39,236 bases of DNA, taken from contig JAAHGL010000055.1 of NCBI GenBank assembly GCA_010692635.1, positions 1 through 39,236 of the forward strand. Reading direction: 5' to 3'. How positions within the stretch are numbered: the first letter of the stretch is position 1; every line of letters starts with the position of its first letter. The DNA is from Symploca sp. SIO2C1 (GTDB taxonomy: Bacteria > Cyanobacteriota > Cyanobacteriia > Cyanobacteriales > Coleofasciculaceae). Under the pieces are notes generated by a model. The model did no database searches, was not told the DNA's origin, and was given only the letters and a program-made list of their open reading frames with translations. The position numbers and the translations under genes were made by a program. Positions 27,281 through 36,306 of the stretch are shown in pieces.

Positions 27281-27517
27281 TTATTGCCCACGCCCGGGTT
27301 TACAGTCTGCAAAACTTAGTGCTTCAGTATCGAGAAAGCTAGCAATTGCCATCTCAATAACTGCTTCAATTGGATATTCAATTTCATTAGCACGCTCAAC
27401 AAGAGCAGCCCGAATATGTTCCGGCAAGCGTTCCAAGATGACCTCTGCATCAGTGGAGGAAATTCGCTCCAAAAGTTCTACCTGCATAAGTTTACTGCTG
27501 TGTTGGTATCTGGACAT
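27281..27517 (-). CDS. Small hypothetical protein downstream of the GIY-YIG gene
   Basis: A 78-residue, mostly helical and acidic protein (LLERISSTDAEVILERLPEHIRAALVERA...AVIEMAIASFLD). I do not recognise a named family. It overlaps the end of the GIY-YIG gene by 26 bases on the same strand, suggesting coupled translation and a joint role. A second ATG at 27487 would avoid the overlap and give 68 residues; neither start has a clear Shine-Dalgarno sequence. The last residues (FADCKPGRGQ) are polar. Confidence 0.55.
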   Translation of the reverse strand: MSRYQHSSKLMQVELLERISSTDAEVILERLPEHIRAALVERANEIEYPIEAVIEMAIASFLDTEALSFADCKPGRGQ

Positions 27518-27869
27518 TATAGGGAGGTTCAGTAGCCCTCAAAATGATAGCTTCTAGCTCCAATAGTAGCGCAGGGTTTTGCCAGTAGGGAATTGTCTCC
27601 ATAGCAATACGAACATCTTCGTCACTATATTTGTCGAGCCATGCCCACAAAAAAGCTTTGTGTCCACCATTGAAGCGACCTCGCAAGCTCTTCGTCTTAC
27701 CGATGTAAAGCAATCCATCACTTTTATGCCTAATTGCATAGATGCCAGGACGAGCAGGGATATGGCTAAAATCACGGTTCAAAAGTTGGCATTGCTCAAA
27801 AGGAGTGAAGGCGATTGTATCCAAGATTCTTCGTGCTTGGTTTTGTACTTCAGAGTTATTCTTTGGCAT
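27492..27869 (-). CDS. GIY-YIG nuclease-domain protein
   Basis: A 125-residue single-domain GIY-YIG protein. GIY at 42-44, YIG at 55-57, the catalytic arginine in SLRGRF (63-65) and the metal-binding glutamate in LLELEAIIL are all present. Small stand-alone GIY-YIG proteins of this type are common in cyanobacteria; most have no assigned role, though the fold cuts DNA in homing nucleases and repair enzymes. The ATG at 27869 is preferred (MPKNNSEVQNQARRIL) because homology starts there; the open frame extends 33 codons further to 27968. It lies between inverted copies of the CACAAAG-type repeat with the small gene downstream. Confidence 0.85.
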   Translation of the reverse strand: MPKNNSEVQNQARRILDTIAFTPFEQCQLLNRDFSHIPARPGIYAIRHKSDGLLYIGKTKSLRGRFNGGHKAFLWAWLDKYSDEDVRIAMETIPYWQNPALLLELEAIILRATEPPYNVQIPTQQ

Positions 27870-27991
27870 GGAAACATCGAAGCTATTTGCACAGATGCTA
27901 TGCTCCCACAGATTCTGTAATAGTTCCCAACTTTTTGCGATCGCACTGACCATAGTTTCTGAAAGCATTACGCTATTTCTCCCTACTTACC

Positions 27992-28066
27992 CTTCGTGTC
28001 CTTTGTGTCTTTGTGGTTTACTTCTGTAGAATAATGAACCACAAAGGCACAAAGAGCACAAAGATT
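27992..28066. repeat. CACAAAG-type repeat, copies 2 (inverted) and 3 (direct), forming a large hairpin
   Basis: CTTCGTGTCCTTTGTG followed by TCTTTGTGGTTT at 27992-28019 faces AACCACAAAGGCACAAAG... at 28037-28066 across 17 bases, so the pair can fold into a ~27-pair stem with a few mismatches. The right copy ends inside the stop codon of the GxxExxY gene (28065-28067). Confidence 0.85.
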
Positions 28067-28448
28067 AATCGTTGACGAGGCGTTTGATACCTTGTCTGAG
28101 GATAGGGACATTGAAGTTGATGAGTAAACCTAACCAGCGTTGTTTGAGTTTGAGGTACGTGAGCAATTGAGCGGAATGGATAGGTTGTAAACTTTCCACG
28201 GCTTTAAGTTCGACAATAACTAAATCTTCTACTAACAAATCCAAGCGATAACCACAATCAAGACTAATACCTCTGTAAGTTACTGATTGTGGTACCTGAC
28301 TTTCAACCTGTAGTCCCTGTTGGGATAGCTCATATTTCAAGCACGCTTCATAAGCTGACTCCAATAATCCGGGGCCCAACTCACGATGCACCGCAATCGC
28401 CCCACCAATAATTATATTCGATAACCGATTAGCTTCCTCCCTACTCAT
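28065..28448 (-). CDS. GxxExxY protein (PD-(D/E)XK-like fold)
   Basis: The 127-residue product has the naming motif GLLESAY (Gly27, Glu30, Tyr33) after HRELGPG, and a nuclease-like core with Asp70 in YRLDLLV and ELK (Glu80, Lys82). The end LLINFNVP...GIKRLV is typical. GxxExxY proteins are widespread across bacterial phyla and of unknown function. ATG at 28448 is chosen; the preceding GTG belongs to the adjacent repeat. The gene is almost exactly bracketed: the stop codon touches the direct repeat copy at 28037-28066, and the start is one base from the inverted copy at 28450-28479. Confidence 0.88.
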   Translation of the reverse strand: MSREEANRLSNIIIGGAIAVHRELGPGLLESAYEACLKYELSQQGLQVESQVPQSVTYRGISLDCGYRLDLLVEDLVIVELKAVESLQPIHSAQLLTYLKLKQRWLGLLINFNVPILRQGIKRLVND

Positions 28449-28449
28449 C

Positions 28450-28518
28450 ACTTTGTGTCCTTCGTGCCTTTGTGGTTAATTTAGATAAGTAAACCACAAA
28501 GACACAAAGAGCACAAAG
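28450..28518. repeat. CACAAAG-type repeat, copies 4 (inverted) and 5 (direct)
   Basis: ACTTTGTGTCCTTCGTGCC... at 28450-28479 is followed after about a dozen bases by AAACCACAAAGACACAAAG... at 28491-28518. They can pair into a second large hairpin. The right copy ends exactly at the ATG (28519) of the large TPR-CHAT gene. Confidence 0.85.
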
Positions 28519-31500
28519 ATGAGGGGAAAAGCACGCTCGATATTCTGGTTTGCAGGAAGCATCCTAGTAGTTAGGTTACTAGCTGGGATGTCAGAGCCGA
28601 TGCTTGGACAAACTAATCCTCTGCAAACCGGTAAGGAGCAGTTTCAGCAAGCACAGTTACAGGAGGCTCTCCAAACTTATCAACAAGTTTTACAAATTAA
28701 TCGTCAACAAAGCAATCCTGCTGGTGAAGCTCAAACCCTGATTCATCTTGGGGATGTTTACAACGAGTTGAGTCAAAATGAGGAAGCGCTGGCAGTTGCG
28801 CAGCAAGCTCTCGCCATTTACCAAAAATTAGGGAATCGCCAGGGAGAAGGGGAAGCACTGGATAACCTGGGTGAAGCTTATAAGGGGTTGGAAGAATACG
28901 AGCAAGCTTTGGCAACTTTGCAACAAGCCTTGGTAATTCATCAAGAAGTAGCTAACCGTAGGGGTGAAGGAGAAACTCTAACTAACCTGGGAGCTATTTA
29001 CCTTAACCTTAACCAACACCCCAAAGCCTTAGAAACATTACAACAAGCTCTCTCCATACGTAGAGAAATTAATGATAAGTTACATGAACCGGAAACCCTC
29101 GCTTGGTTGGGATTTGCCTACTTTAGTTCAGGAGATGCTCAACAAGGGTTGGAGTTACTCAACCAAGGATTAGTACTTAGTAGAGAGGTAAATCATGTCC
29201 TCTGGGAAGGAGGAATTCTCCAGATAATTGGCTTAGTTTACAGCAACTTGGGTCAGGCTGAGCAGGCGTTAGAATTCTACACTCCTGCACTGGCGATTAT
29301 TCAACAATCCGGTAATCTGGCTTGGGAAGCTCAGACACTTTTGTGGATGGGACAAGCTTACACTAATCTGGGCCAACTTTCCTCAGCTTTGGAGGTTTAT
29401 CAACGGGCATTGCCCATCTATCGTAACCTGGAAAATCCTTCCCAGGAAGCTTTCACCCTTTACAGTATTGGTTTTACTTACTTTCGACTGGAAGAATATC
29501 CAACAGCACTGGAATATTACCAGCAGGCATTAGTAATTGCTCGTGACTTAGACAATTCTGTCTTAGAAGCTAATAATCTAGAGCAGAGTGGCAATGCTTA
29601 TTTTCTACTAGGTAATTTCCCAGCAGCAAAGGATAATTTCCTCCAAGCTTTACAGATTTATCGTCAGCTAGAAGACCTTAACTCCCAAGCCAGGATACTT
29701 GATAGCATCGGTCTAGCTTATGAGCAATTGGGAGAGAACCAACAGGCGTTAGAAAATTACCAGCAGTCATTACAACTGTATCAGAAACTGGAAAACCGAA
29801 CCGAAGAAGCAGAAATCTTGGGAAAAATCGGTTCAGTTTATGGGGACTTGGGTGAAACTCAACCAGCTCTTGATTATTTTAACCGAGCGTTAGTCCTCTA
29901 TCGCGAAGTAAATAATAGTCTTGGAGAAGGGGACATACTAGAAGAGTTAGGCAAAATTTACTCTAACTTAAGCCAAAGAGAACAAGCACTGGAGTATTTC
30001 CAACAGGCATTATCAATCTTTGAGAATTTGCCAGATAATTCTCAGGCTCGGTATAGGGAAGCTTTCGTGCGCTACCGGATTGGTGAAGTTTACTTCAAGG
30101 TAAGCAAGAGTCAAACAGCTCTTGATTACTACAATCAAGCATTGGCAATTTATCGAGAATTGGGGGATGCTAAGTGGCAAGCTAATATGCTCGGTGCGAT
30201 CGCATTAACTTATCGTTCCCTAGAAGAATATCAAAAAGGTATAGAATATTTCAATCAAGCTTTGTTGTTATATCGTCAGGAAGACAACCGCAGTAGGGAA
30301 GCTTCTACACTGGACTCTATTGCCAGTATCTACTCTGACTTGGATGAAAGAACCAAAGCTCTTGATTATTACCAACAGGCTCTGGAGTTAGTTCAGGCAT
30401 TAGGCGAACAAGATTCTGAAGCTGAGCTGCTGGCAAATATAGGGGGAGTTTATTTTGAGTTAGGAAAGACACAACAAGCTCTTGACTATTACAACCAAGC
30501 TTTAGATTTACGGCAACAATTGGGTAAACCCAAAGATATTGCTAATACATTATTTGATCTCGGTTCCCTGCATTCCCAATTAGGCAATAATCAACAAGCA
30601 CTAAGCCAATTCAATCAATCTTTGAGAATCTTACAAGAGTTAGGAACACTGCCAAGACTAGAATCCAGAACCCTTCTAGGCATCGCTCAAATTTATCAGT
30701 CAACTGGAAACAATCAACAGGCTTTAGCAACCTATAACCAAGCTCTGGAAATCTCTAGAGCAGAGCAAGACTATATGGGAGAAGCTCTGGCACTGCAAGG
30801 GATCAGTATTATCTATAGCTCTGCTAATGATTACCAACAGGAGTTGGATTACTTAAATCAAGCCATAGTAATTTATCGTAATATCAACAATCGAGGTGCC
30901 GAAGCCAGTGCTTTGCGATCGATTGGCAGTACCTACTATACCTTAGGCAATTATCAGTTAAGCTTGGATTACTATAATCAAGCCCTTAAGCTTTATCGTA
31001 CTATCGGTGAACCGGATGCGGAGGCTGATGTTCTCAATGAGATTGGGGAAACCTATGCCAAGAAAGGTGATTATCAACAAAGCCTCGATACTCACCACCA
31101 AGCTCTCAATATTTTCCGTGCCACAGGAAATCGCGTTTGGGAGGCTGATACCCTCACTAATATTGCCTCACTCCATAGTTTATTAGGAGATTATCAATCT
31201 AGTATTGCCTTCTACTCCCAAGCTTTAGAAATTCAGAATGCTCTTGCTAGCCTCAATTGGAAAGCTCTTACCTTAGATAATCTTGGTGATGTTTACTACT
31301 CCTTGAAAGATTATCAACAGGCGATCGCATATTACCAGCAAATGCTGGCAATTACCCGTGAAGTCAACCAACCAAGAGAGGAAGCTAGTGCTCTGCGGAA
31401 TATCGGCTTAGTCTCTGCTCAATTAGAAGATGAGCAACAAGCTCTCGATTTCTTGAATCAGGCTTTGGATTTATATCGTACCCACAATTCTCCTACAGGA

Positions 31501-33615
31501 GAAACCAGTGTCTTGGCTAATATCAGCTCTGTCTATTCTAAATTAAAAGATTATCCAAAAGCGTTGGATTTCTTGCAACAAGCACTGCCCATAGTTCAAT
31601 CTATAGGAGATAAACTACTAGAAGCGAATCTCCTCTATAACTTTGGCAAAGTTTATAAATTATCCGGAGATTACCAGCAAAGTATTAAGTTCTACAAGCA
31701 AGAGCTATCTCTGCGACAGAAAATAGAAGATAAATCTGGAGAAGCTGATACCTTCTATAATCTTGCTCAAGTAGAGCGCCAGCGAAGTCAATACTGCTCG
31801 GTTAAGAGAAGTTTCGGTAAAGATAAGCTGGGGGAGCTGAGGGAGCTGAGGGAGCTGGGGGAGAAGAATTGGAGCAAATCTTTGCAGTATTGCCAGGGGA
31901 GTAATCTGCGACAGGCTCGCACCTATATTGAAGCTGCCATCAACATTATTGAATCCCTCCGCACTAATGTCGCGAATCAGGAACTACGTACTTCCTTCTT
32001 CGCCTCCAAGCAAGACTACTATGAATTCTACATCGACTTGCTGATGGAGCTAGACCAACAGTATCCAGATCAAGGATACAATGCAGAAGCTCTCCATGTC
32101 AGCGAACGAGCTAAAGCCAGAAGTCTCCTCGAACTCCTGACTGAAGCGAATGCTGACATTAACCAAGGGGTAGATTCCCAGCTAGTAGAACAAGAAAGTA
32201 GCTTACAACAACAACTAGATGCTATTGAACAACGCCGGGTAGAAGTTCTCAGTGGCGACTATACCGAAGAACAGAAAGCCAATTTAGAGCAACAGCGGCA
32301 AGCTCTGTTAAGAGAATACCAGAACCTCAGAACCCAAATCCGCGCTAATAGTCCCAAATATGCCGCTCTCACTCAACCCCAACCCCTCACCCTCAAGCAA
32401 ATTCAGCAGCAGGTACTCGACAAAGATACCTTGCTGTTGCAATATTCCCTAGGTAAAGAACGAAGCTACCTCTGGGCTGTAACCAAAAATAGCATCAATA
32501 GCTATCAACTGCCTCCACGGGAGGAAATTGAAACCGCCGCACGACAATTCGTAGAATTGCTCAACAATCCTAGGTATCGCTTAGGGGCAAGAGGGAGTAT
32601 TGTAGTTGAGCAGGTTAGGGATTTCGATGCTCAGGAAGTTACCTCCAAACTCAGCCAAATGCTCTTAGGGGAAGTCGCACAGCAGTTAGGGAACAAACGC
32701 CTCCTGATTGTTGGTGACGGCGCTCTGCAATATGTCCCTTTTGCCGCTCTGCCAACACCAGCCACCGCAGATAGTGACAATCCTACCCCACTAATTAGCG
32801 ATCGCGAAATTGTCAACTTGCCTTCATCCTCTACTCTGGCTATTTTGAGGCAGGAATTCTCAGGCAGACAACCAGCACCCAAGCAAGTCGCTATCTTAGC
32901 AGATCCTGTCTTTAGTCGAGAAGATGCGCGAGTAACTGCACCTAACTTACAACCCCCACAGGTAGAACCAATCCGTGGAGAAAACCTAGAGCAAAATTAC
33001 CTCAACCGTGCCGCCAGACAATTAGATATCGGAGTTTGGAACAGATTACCGGGCACTCGTCAAGAAGCCGAAGCGATTATGGCTCTAGTACCAGAATCTC
33101 AGCGTACCCAGGTGTTTGATTTCCATGCCAACCGTACCGCAGCCACTAATCCCCAACTCAGTCAATATCGTATTGTCCATTTTGCCACCCACGGACTACT
33201 CAACAGTGAAAATCCTGAACTATCCGGTGTAGTCTTATCCCTGATTGATGAGCAAGGTAATCCTACCAATGGTTTCCTGCGCCTCCATGATGTGTTTAAC
33301 CTCAACTTACCTGCAGAGTTGGTAGTGCTGAGTGCTTGTGAAACGGGATTGGGTAAGGAAGTCAAAGGAGAAGGCTTAGTAGGGTTGACAAGAGGCTTTA
33401 TGTATGCAGGAGCGCCACGAGTGTTAGTAAGTCTATGGAATGTCAATGATGCAGCAACAGCCGAGATGATGAGTCGCTTCTACCGTTTAATGTTACAGGA
33501 AGGTTTATCAGCTACAGCAGCCTTGAGAGCAGCACAATTAGAAATGCAACAAGAGTCTCAGTGGCAAGCACCCTATTATTGGGCAGCATTTACACTTCAA
33601 GGAGAGTGGCGTTAA
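28519..33615 (+). CDS. Exported TPR-repeat CHAT (caspase-like) protein, 1698 residues
   Basis: A signal-peptide-like N-terminus ([17 protein letters not shown]) is followed by about 26 tetratricopeptide repeats over residues ~45-1090 ([12 protein letters not shown] helices). Next come a linker and helical region to ~1250, and a C-terminal CHAT domain with catalytic His1558 (HFATHG) and Cys1607 (SACETG). The end [12 protein letters not shown] is the family's. The fold is caspase-like; target and activator are unknown. Residues 1104-1116 ([13 protein letters not shown]) are a nine-base DNA repeat read in frame, which looks inserted. The ATG directly follows a CACAAAG-type repeat, so no Shine-Dalgarno sequence is available; the promoter and leader must lie in or before the repeat. 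Confidence 0.9.
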   Translation: MRGKARSIFWFAGSILVVRLLAGMSEPMLGQTNPLQTGKEQFQQAQLQEALQTYQQVLQINRQQSNPAGEAQTLIHLGDVYNELSQNEEALAVAQQALAIYQKLGNRQGEGEALDNLGEAYKGLEEYEQALATLQQALVIHQEVANRRGEGETLTNLGAIYLNLNQHPKALETLQQALSIRREINDKLHEPETLAWLGFAYFSSGDAQQGLELLNQGLVLSREVNHVLWEGGILQIIGLVYSNLGQAEQALEFYTPALAIIQQSGNLAWEAQTLLWMGQAYTNLGQLSSALEVYQRALPIYRNLENPSQEAFTLYSIGFTYFRLEEYPTALEYYQQALVIARDLDNSVLEANNLEQSGNAYFLLGNFPAAKDNFLQALQIYRQLEDLNSQARILDSIGLAYEQLGENQQALENYQQSLQLYQKLENRTEEAEILGKIGSVYGDLGETQPALDYFNRALVLYREVNNSLGEGDILEELGKIYSNLSQREQALEYFQQALSIFENLPDNSQARYREAFVRYRIGEVYFKVSKSQTALDYYNQALAIYRELGDAKWQANMLGAIALTYRSLEEYQKGIEYFNQALLLYRQEDNRSREASTLDSIASIYSDLDERTKALDYYQQALELVQALGEQDSEAELLANIGGVYFELGKTQQALDYYNQALDLRQQLGKPKDIANTLFDLGSLHSQLGNNQQALSQFNQSLRILQELGTLPRLESRTLLGIAQIYQSTGNNQQALATYNQALEISRAEQDYMGEALALQGISIIYSSANDYQQELDYLNQAIVIYRNINNRGAEASALRSIGSTYYTLGNYQLSLDYYNQALKLYRTIGEPDAEADVLNEIGETYAKKGDYQQSLDTHHQALNIFRATGNRVWEADTLTNIASLHSLLGDYQSSIAFYSQALEIQNALASLNWKALTLDNLGDVYYSLKDYQQAIAYYQQMLAITREVNQPREEASALRNIGLVSAQLEDEQQALDFLNQALDLYRTHNSPTGETSVLANISSVYSKLKDYPKALDFLQQALPIVQSIGDKLLEANLLYNFGKVYKLSGDYQQSIKFYKQELSLRQKIEDKSGEADTFYNLAQVERQRSQYCSVKRSFGKDKLGELRELRELGEKNWSKSLQYCQGSNLRQARTYIEAAINIIESLRTNVANQELRTSFFASKQDYYEFYIDLLMELDQQYPDQGYNAEALHVSERAKARSLLELLTEANADINQGVDSQLVEQESSLQQQLDAIEQRRVEVLSGDYTEEQKANLEQQRQALLREYQNLRTQIRANSPKYAALTQPQPLTLKQIQQQVLDKDTLLLQYSLGKERSYLWAVTKNSINSYQLPPREEIETAARQFVELLNNPRYRLGARGSIVVEQVRDFDAQEVTSKLSQMLLGEVAQQLGNKRLLIVGDGALQYVPFAALPTPATADSDNPTPLISDREIVNLPSSSTLAILRQEFSGRQPAPKQVAILADPVFSREDARVTAPNLQPPQVEPIRGENLEQNYLNRAARQLDIGVWNRLPGTRQEAEAIMALVPESQRTQVFDFHANRTAATNPQLSQYRIVHFATHGLLNSENPELSGVVLSLIDEQGNPTNGFLRLHDVFNLNLPAELVVLSACETGLGKEVKGEGLVGLTRGFMYAGAPRVLVSLWNVNDAATAEMMSRFYRLMLQEGLSATAALRAAQLEMQQESQWQAPYYWAAFTLQGEWR
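31828..31866 (+). repeat. In-frame nine-base repeat inside the TPR-CHAT gene
   Basis: Units of GGGGAGCTG/AGGGAGCTG encode [10 protein letters not shown]. The same unit makes up intergenic DNA at 38161-38196. Neighbouring sequence on either side (SQYCSV before, LQYCQG after) reads as normal protein. Confidence 0.75.
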
Positions 33616-33798
33616 CTCAGATCTTGCACCAGTACATAAATACTTAGGGCTTGCTGAATAAGTAACAAGTAACAAGTAAAAAGTAACAAGTAAGAAGGAA
33701 TGAAGCATTTATCCTCGTGGGTGAGCACTTCCATTCCCCAGGGTTACTCAGGGATTTCCCATCAAAGTGCAAGAAAGAATATTTTTGAGGACTTCATT
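33616..33798. repeat. Gap with AGTAACA heptamer array
   Basis: AGTAACA units fill 33659-33695, preceded by AGGGCTTGCTGAATA as at 2622-2650. A GAGG ribosome-binding sequence (33787-33790) lies before the DUF433 start. Confidence 0.7.
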
Positions 33799-34134
33799 AT
33801 GACAGCAGTAATTTCAGAACATATTGAAATCACTCCAGGAGTTTGTGCTGGCAAACCACGGATCGCTGGGCATCGGATTAGAGTGCAAGATATTGTTATT
33901 TGGCATGAACAAATGGCAATATCTCCTGATGAAATTGTCTCCCGGCATCCTACTATTAGTTTAGCGGATGTATACGCAGCATTAGCTTATTACCACGATC
34001 ATTTTGAGGAAATAAGGACAACAATTCAAGAAAGTGAAGTGTTTGTGCGGGAATTGCAAGCCAAAATTCCTTCCAAAGTACAGCAAAAGTTAAGAGGCAG
34101 AAATCTTGGAAAAGATTATATTTCATCTAGATGA
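33799..34134 (+). CDS. DUF433 antitoxin-like protein
   Basis: The 111-residue product matches DUF433 proteins: TPGVCAGKPRIAGHRIRVQDIV, then SPDEIVSRHPTISLADVYAALAYYHDH. DUF433 has a helix-turn-helix fold and is usually paired with a DUF5615 PIN-like toxin, as here. The open frame runs further upstream to 33700, but homology starts at the ATG at 33799, which is preceded by GAGG eight bases away. The last ~20 codons overlap the toxin start by 29 bases, so the two were translated together. The gene appears intact. Confidence 0.88.
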   Translation: MTAVISEHIEITPGVCAGKPRIAGHRIRVQDIVIWHEQMAISPDEIVSRHPTISLADVYAALAYYHDHFEEIRTTIQESEVFVRELQAKIPSKVQQKLRGRNLGKDYISSR

Positions 34135-34339
34135 GCAAGTTGAACGAGCAATTGCAGAAGGTTTAAGACGACGCAATATTAATGTTACAACCACGCCAGA
34201 AGCAGAACTATTAGGGGTGACTGATAAAGAACAATTAGCTTTTGCTATTGCTCAACAACGAGTAATTTTTACTCAAGATAACGTTGTTTTCGCAACCCTA
34301 ATGCAACTATCCTCACAAACAACTCAAAACCAGGCATAA
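34106..34339 (+). pseudogene. DUF5615 PIN-like toxin, C-terminally truncated
   Basis: From a TTG at 34106 the protein reads IIFHLDEQVERAIAEGLRRR, VTTTPEAELLGVTDKEQLAFA and RVIFTQDN, the front and middle of a DUF5615 PIN-like protein with its first acidic residues. Full members have ~110 residues and continue with a conserved H-x-GI(I/V)Y segment. Here the frame ends after 77 residues in unrelated sequence (VVFATLMQLSSQTTQNQA). From about 34290 another frame carries a membrane-protein tail. The toxin is probably inactive, leaving an orphan antitoxin. Confidence 0.75.
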
Positions 34340-34346
34340 GACTTTA

Positions 34347-34805
34347 GTGCACGACTTGGTTTGGGGTGAGAAAAGTCCAGCAGTAGTAGCAATAGCCATT
34401 AATCTTGCGATCGCAACTAGTCCCATGATTTTGTGGACTCTACTGCAATCTGTCAATAATATCCACAAAATCAGGATACTTTTTGGTGTAGCTTTCTTTG
34501 CCAGCTGGATACTTATCTACGCTAGCATAGTGCAGCTGATGTTAATGATGAAAACTCCCAAGCGATCGCTTTGGGCTGCTGGTACGATAGGTTCTATCAT
34601 CTGCTTGCCGCCGATAATCCTGGAAGTACTTGGCATCTTTCCTGAGGAGAACCCTACTCTCTGGTTATTTTCTACCCTTCCTTGGCTTGGACTAGAACAT
34701 GGTGTAACCACTACCACAGCTTTCATGGCACTCCTAGGGGAAGGAATTGTCTTAGTATTGTTAAATTTACAACTGACACGACAGGTGCGCGGAATTAAGA
34801 ATTAA
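34347..34805 (+). pseudogene. C-terminal fragment of a membrane protein (ABC-permease-like)
   Basis: This frame encodes HDLVWGEKSPAVVAIAINLA followed by four hydrophobic helices and the end LLNLQLTRQVRG. I recall this pattern as the C-terminal region of longer cyanobacterial membrane proteins annotated as ABC transporter permeases. The reading frame is open back to about 34288 (KTRHKTLVHD) without a proper start, and GTG at 34347 is only formal. The 152-residue piece thus seems to be what remains after a deletion joined it to the toxin gene. It could still make a small membrane protein. Confidence 0.6.
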
Positions 34806-34977
34806 GAATTCAGAATTCAGAATGCTTATAGAGGTGGTAGGTTGGGTGCAGCGAAGCGAAACCCAACAGCAGAATCCTCCCCAAAACCTTTAATTGCAGG
34901 ACAAAACGCCGCTTGGTTGTTTGTTATTTGTTATTTGTTTTTTTACAAACAACCAACAACTAACAACAAATAACATG
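34795..34977. repeat. Repeats between convergent genes
   Basis: Three short structures follow each other: AATTAAG/AATTCAG heptamers (34795-34823), a small inverted repeat GTTGGGT (34841-34847) / ACCCAAC (34861-34867) related to 18383-18476, and GTTATTTGTT (34923-34932) facing AACAAATAAC (34965-34974) with a T run between. The last could act as a two-way terminator. Confidence 0.6.
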
Positions 34978-35000
34978 GAAACTCGCTGGCTAAAGACGAA

Positions 35001-36116
35001 TCAAAAATACGCGACTCGTGCATTAAATCCACGAGCTCTTAACCAGTAGGACCAACTTTCAGCATCATTGCGGTTGTCAAATGCATGAACATTCACATAC
35101 TTACCTCTTCTGTCATCACCCTGCCTAGCGCTTGATATGTATTGTTGTACTTGCACAAGTGTATTTTCATCACCTGGTACAACCACCACGTAGCGCTTTT
35201 TATCTGGCGGAGTTGGTGAAGGTTGTGCTATTTCTGGATAATAAAACTCCTGTTCTATTTTTTGCAGAGTTTGTTTATTAGCAACACCTGTCACTGGTAA
35301 ATTATTTTCTCTCTGAAACTGACTAACAGCGCTCTGTGTTACTGAACCGTAGTCACCATCAATCCAACCGGGGTTAAAACCAATGTCTGTTAACCATCCC
35401 TGAACCTCTTCGACATCCTCTCCTTTATCACCTTTCCGCAGTAAAGTTCTCCCCCTATAAAAAATAAAATCCACATTGTCATCTGGAGAATCCGTTGCTA
35501 TTGCCTGATATGCCGCCTCTAATTCTTGCAGAGTTCGCTCATTAGCAATACCTGTAACTGGTAACCTTCTTGCTGCCTGAAACTGCCTAACGGCGAATTC
35601 AGTTTGTGAGCCGTAGACACCATTAATTGAACCTGGATTATAGTTGACAACTGTCAACCATTCCTGAAGCTGCCTAACATCCTCACCTTCATCGCCTCTC
35701 CGTAGTATAGTTCTCCTATCAGTAGGCTTAGGTTGTACTGCTTGTTGAAAGAACAGGAATTCTTCGGTTTCAGGTCCCACAATACCATCTCTTCGCAATC
35801 CATTAATTCTCTGAAACTCCTCAACTGCCCTCTTCGTTATTTCTCCAAAAATACCGGTTGGTGTCCGATTGAAGTATCCCAATTCTCCTAAACGCCTTTG
35901 AATTAGCGTTACATTATAATTACGATCCCCTGGTCCAGCTCTTTGTGCCAATGTTTCATTCGCCATCCCCAAGATACCAAAAGTCACAGCAATCACAGGC
36001 AAGAGATAGATCAAAGCCTTGCTAGAAAACTTTCGCCAGTCTACTCCCTCACCTACACCAATATCTCTGGGAGTCTCGTCGGCTAAAGCAAGGTGAATAT
36101 AGGCAAGAGTTTCCAT
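35001..36116 (-). CDS. Cell-wall-binding protein with three peptidoglycan-binding domains
   Basis: The 371-residue protein has an N-terminal cytoplasmic start (METLAYIHLALADE), one membrane segment around 35-55 (ALIYLLPVIAVTFGILGMA), then three PG_binding_1 domains (about 68-120, 138-190 and 226-280). Each has the VxxLQxxL...G.(Y/F)G..T..AV..FQ pattern. The last ~65 residues (RYVVVVPG...YVNVHAFDNRNDAESW) resemble a SPOR-like domain. It should sit in the inner membrane with the binding domains in the wall. Partner unknown; it is divergent from the GldG-like gene. ATG at 36116 matches the typical start of cyanobacterial members. Confidence 0.88.
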   Translation of the reverse strand: METLAYIHLALADETPRDIGVGEGVDWRKFSSKALIYLLPVIAVTFGILGMANETLAQRAGPGDRNYNVTLIQRRLGELGYFNRTPTGIFGEITKRAVEEFQRINGLRRDGIVGPETEEFLFFQQAVQPKPTDRRTILRRGDEGEDVRQLQEWLTVVNYNPGSINGVYGSQTEFAVRQFQAARRLPVTGIANERTLQELEAAYQAIATDSPDDNVDFIFYRGRTLLRKGDKGEDVEEVQGWLTDIGFNPGWIDGDYGSVTQSAVSQFQRENNLPVTGVANKQTLQKIEQEFYYPEIAQPSPTPPDKKRYVVVVPGDENTLVQVQQYISSARQGDDRRGKYVNVHAFDNRNDAESWSYWLRARGFNARVAYF

Positions 36117-36259
36117 AATTTTTTTACCACTGTGACTTTTTCCCGTTAGTCTAGCCTAGAGCGTGACAAAATGCCGATACACTAGGTTCTTAGGTCAGTG
36201 TTTCACTTTTAGAGAACTCAGATAGTTTACTACCTTTGTTTACCTCAAGTTGTTGGAGA

Positions 36260-36280
36260 ATTGTTGATTAGTGCAACAAT
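36260..36280. promoter_or_regulatory. Hairpin in the divergent region upstream of the GldG-like gene
   Basis: ATTGTTG-ATTAGTG-CAACAAT forms a perfect seven-pair stem about 27 bases before the ATG at 36307. It may be a leader structure or operator; I see no family match. Confidence 0.35.
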
Positions 36281-36306
36281 TATCAATAACCTATGACTAA
36301 TGAAAA

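Noticed and set aside
27207-28029. Several plus-strand frames across the GIY-YIG region
   Set aside because: They overlap the well-supported minus-strand GIY-YIG gene and show no protein family features.
27992-28066. Possible intrinsic terminator
   Set aside because: The hairpin is formed by two copies of a dispersed repeat and has no T run; the same repeat occurs singly elsewhere.
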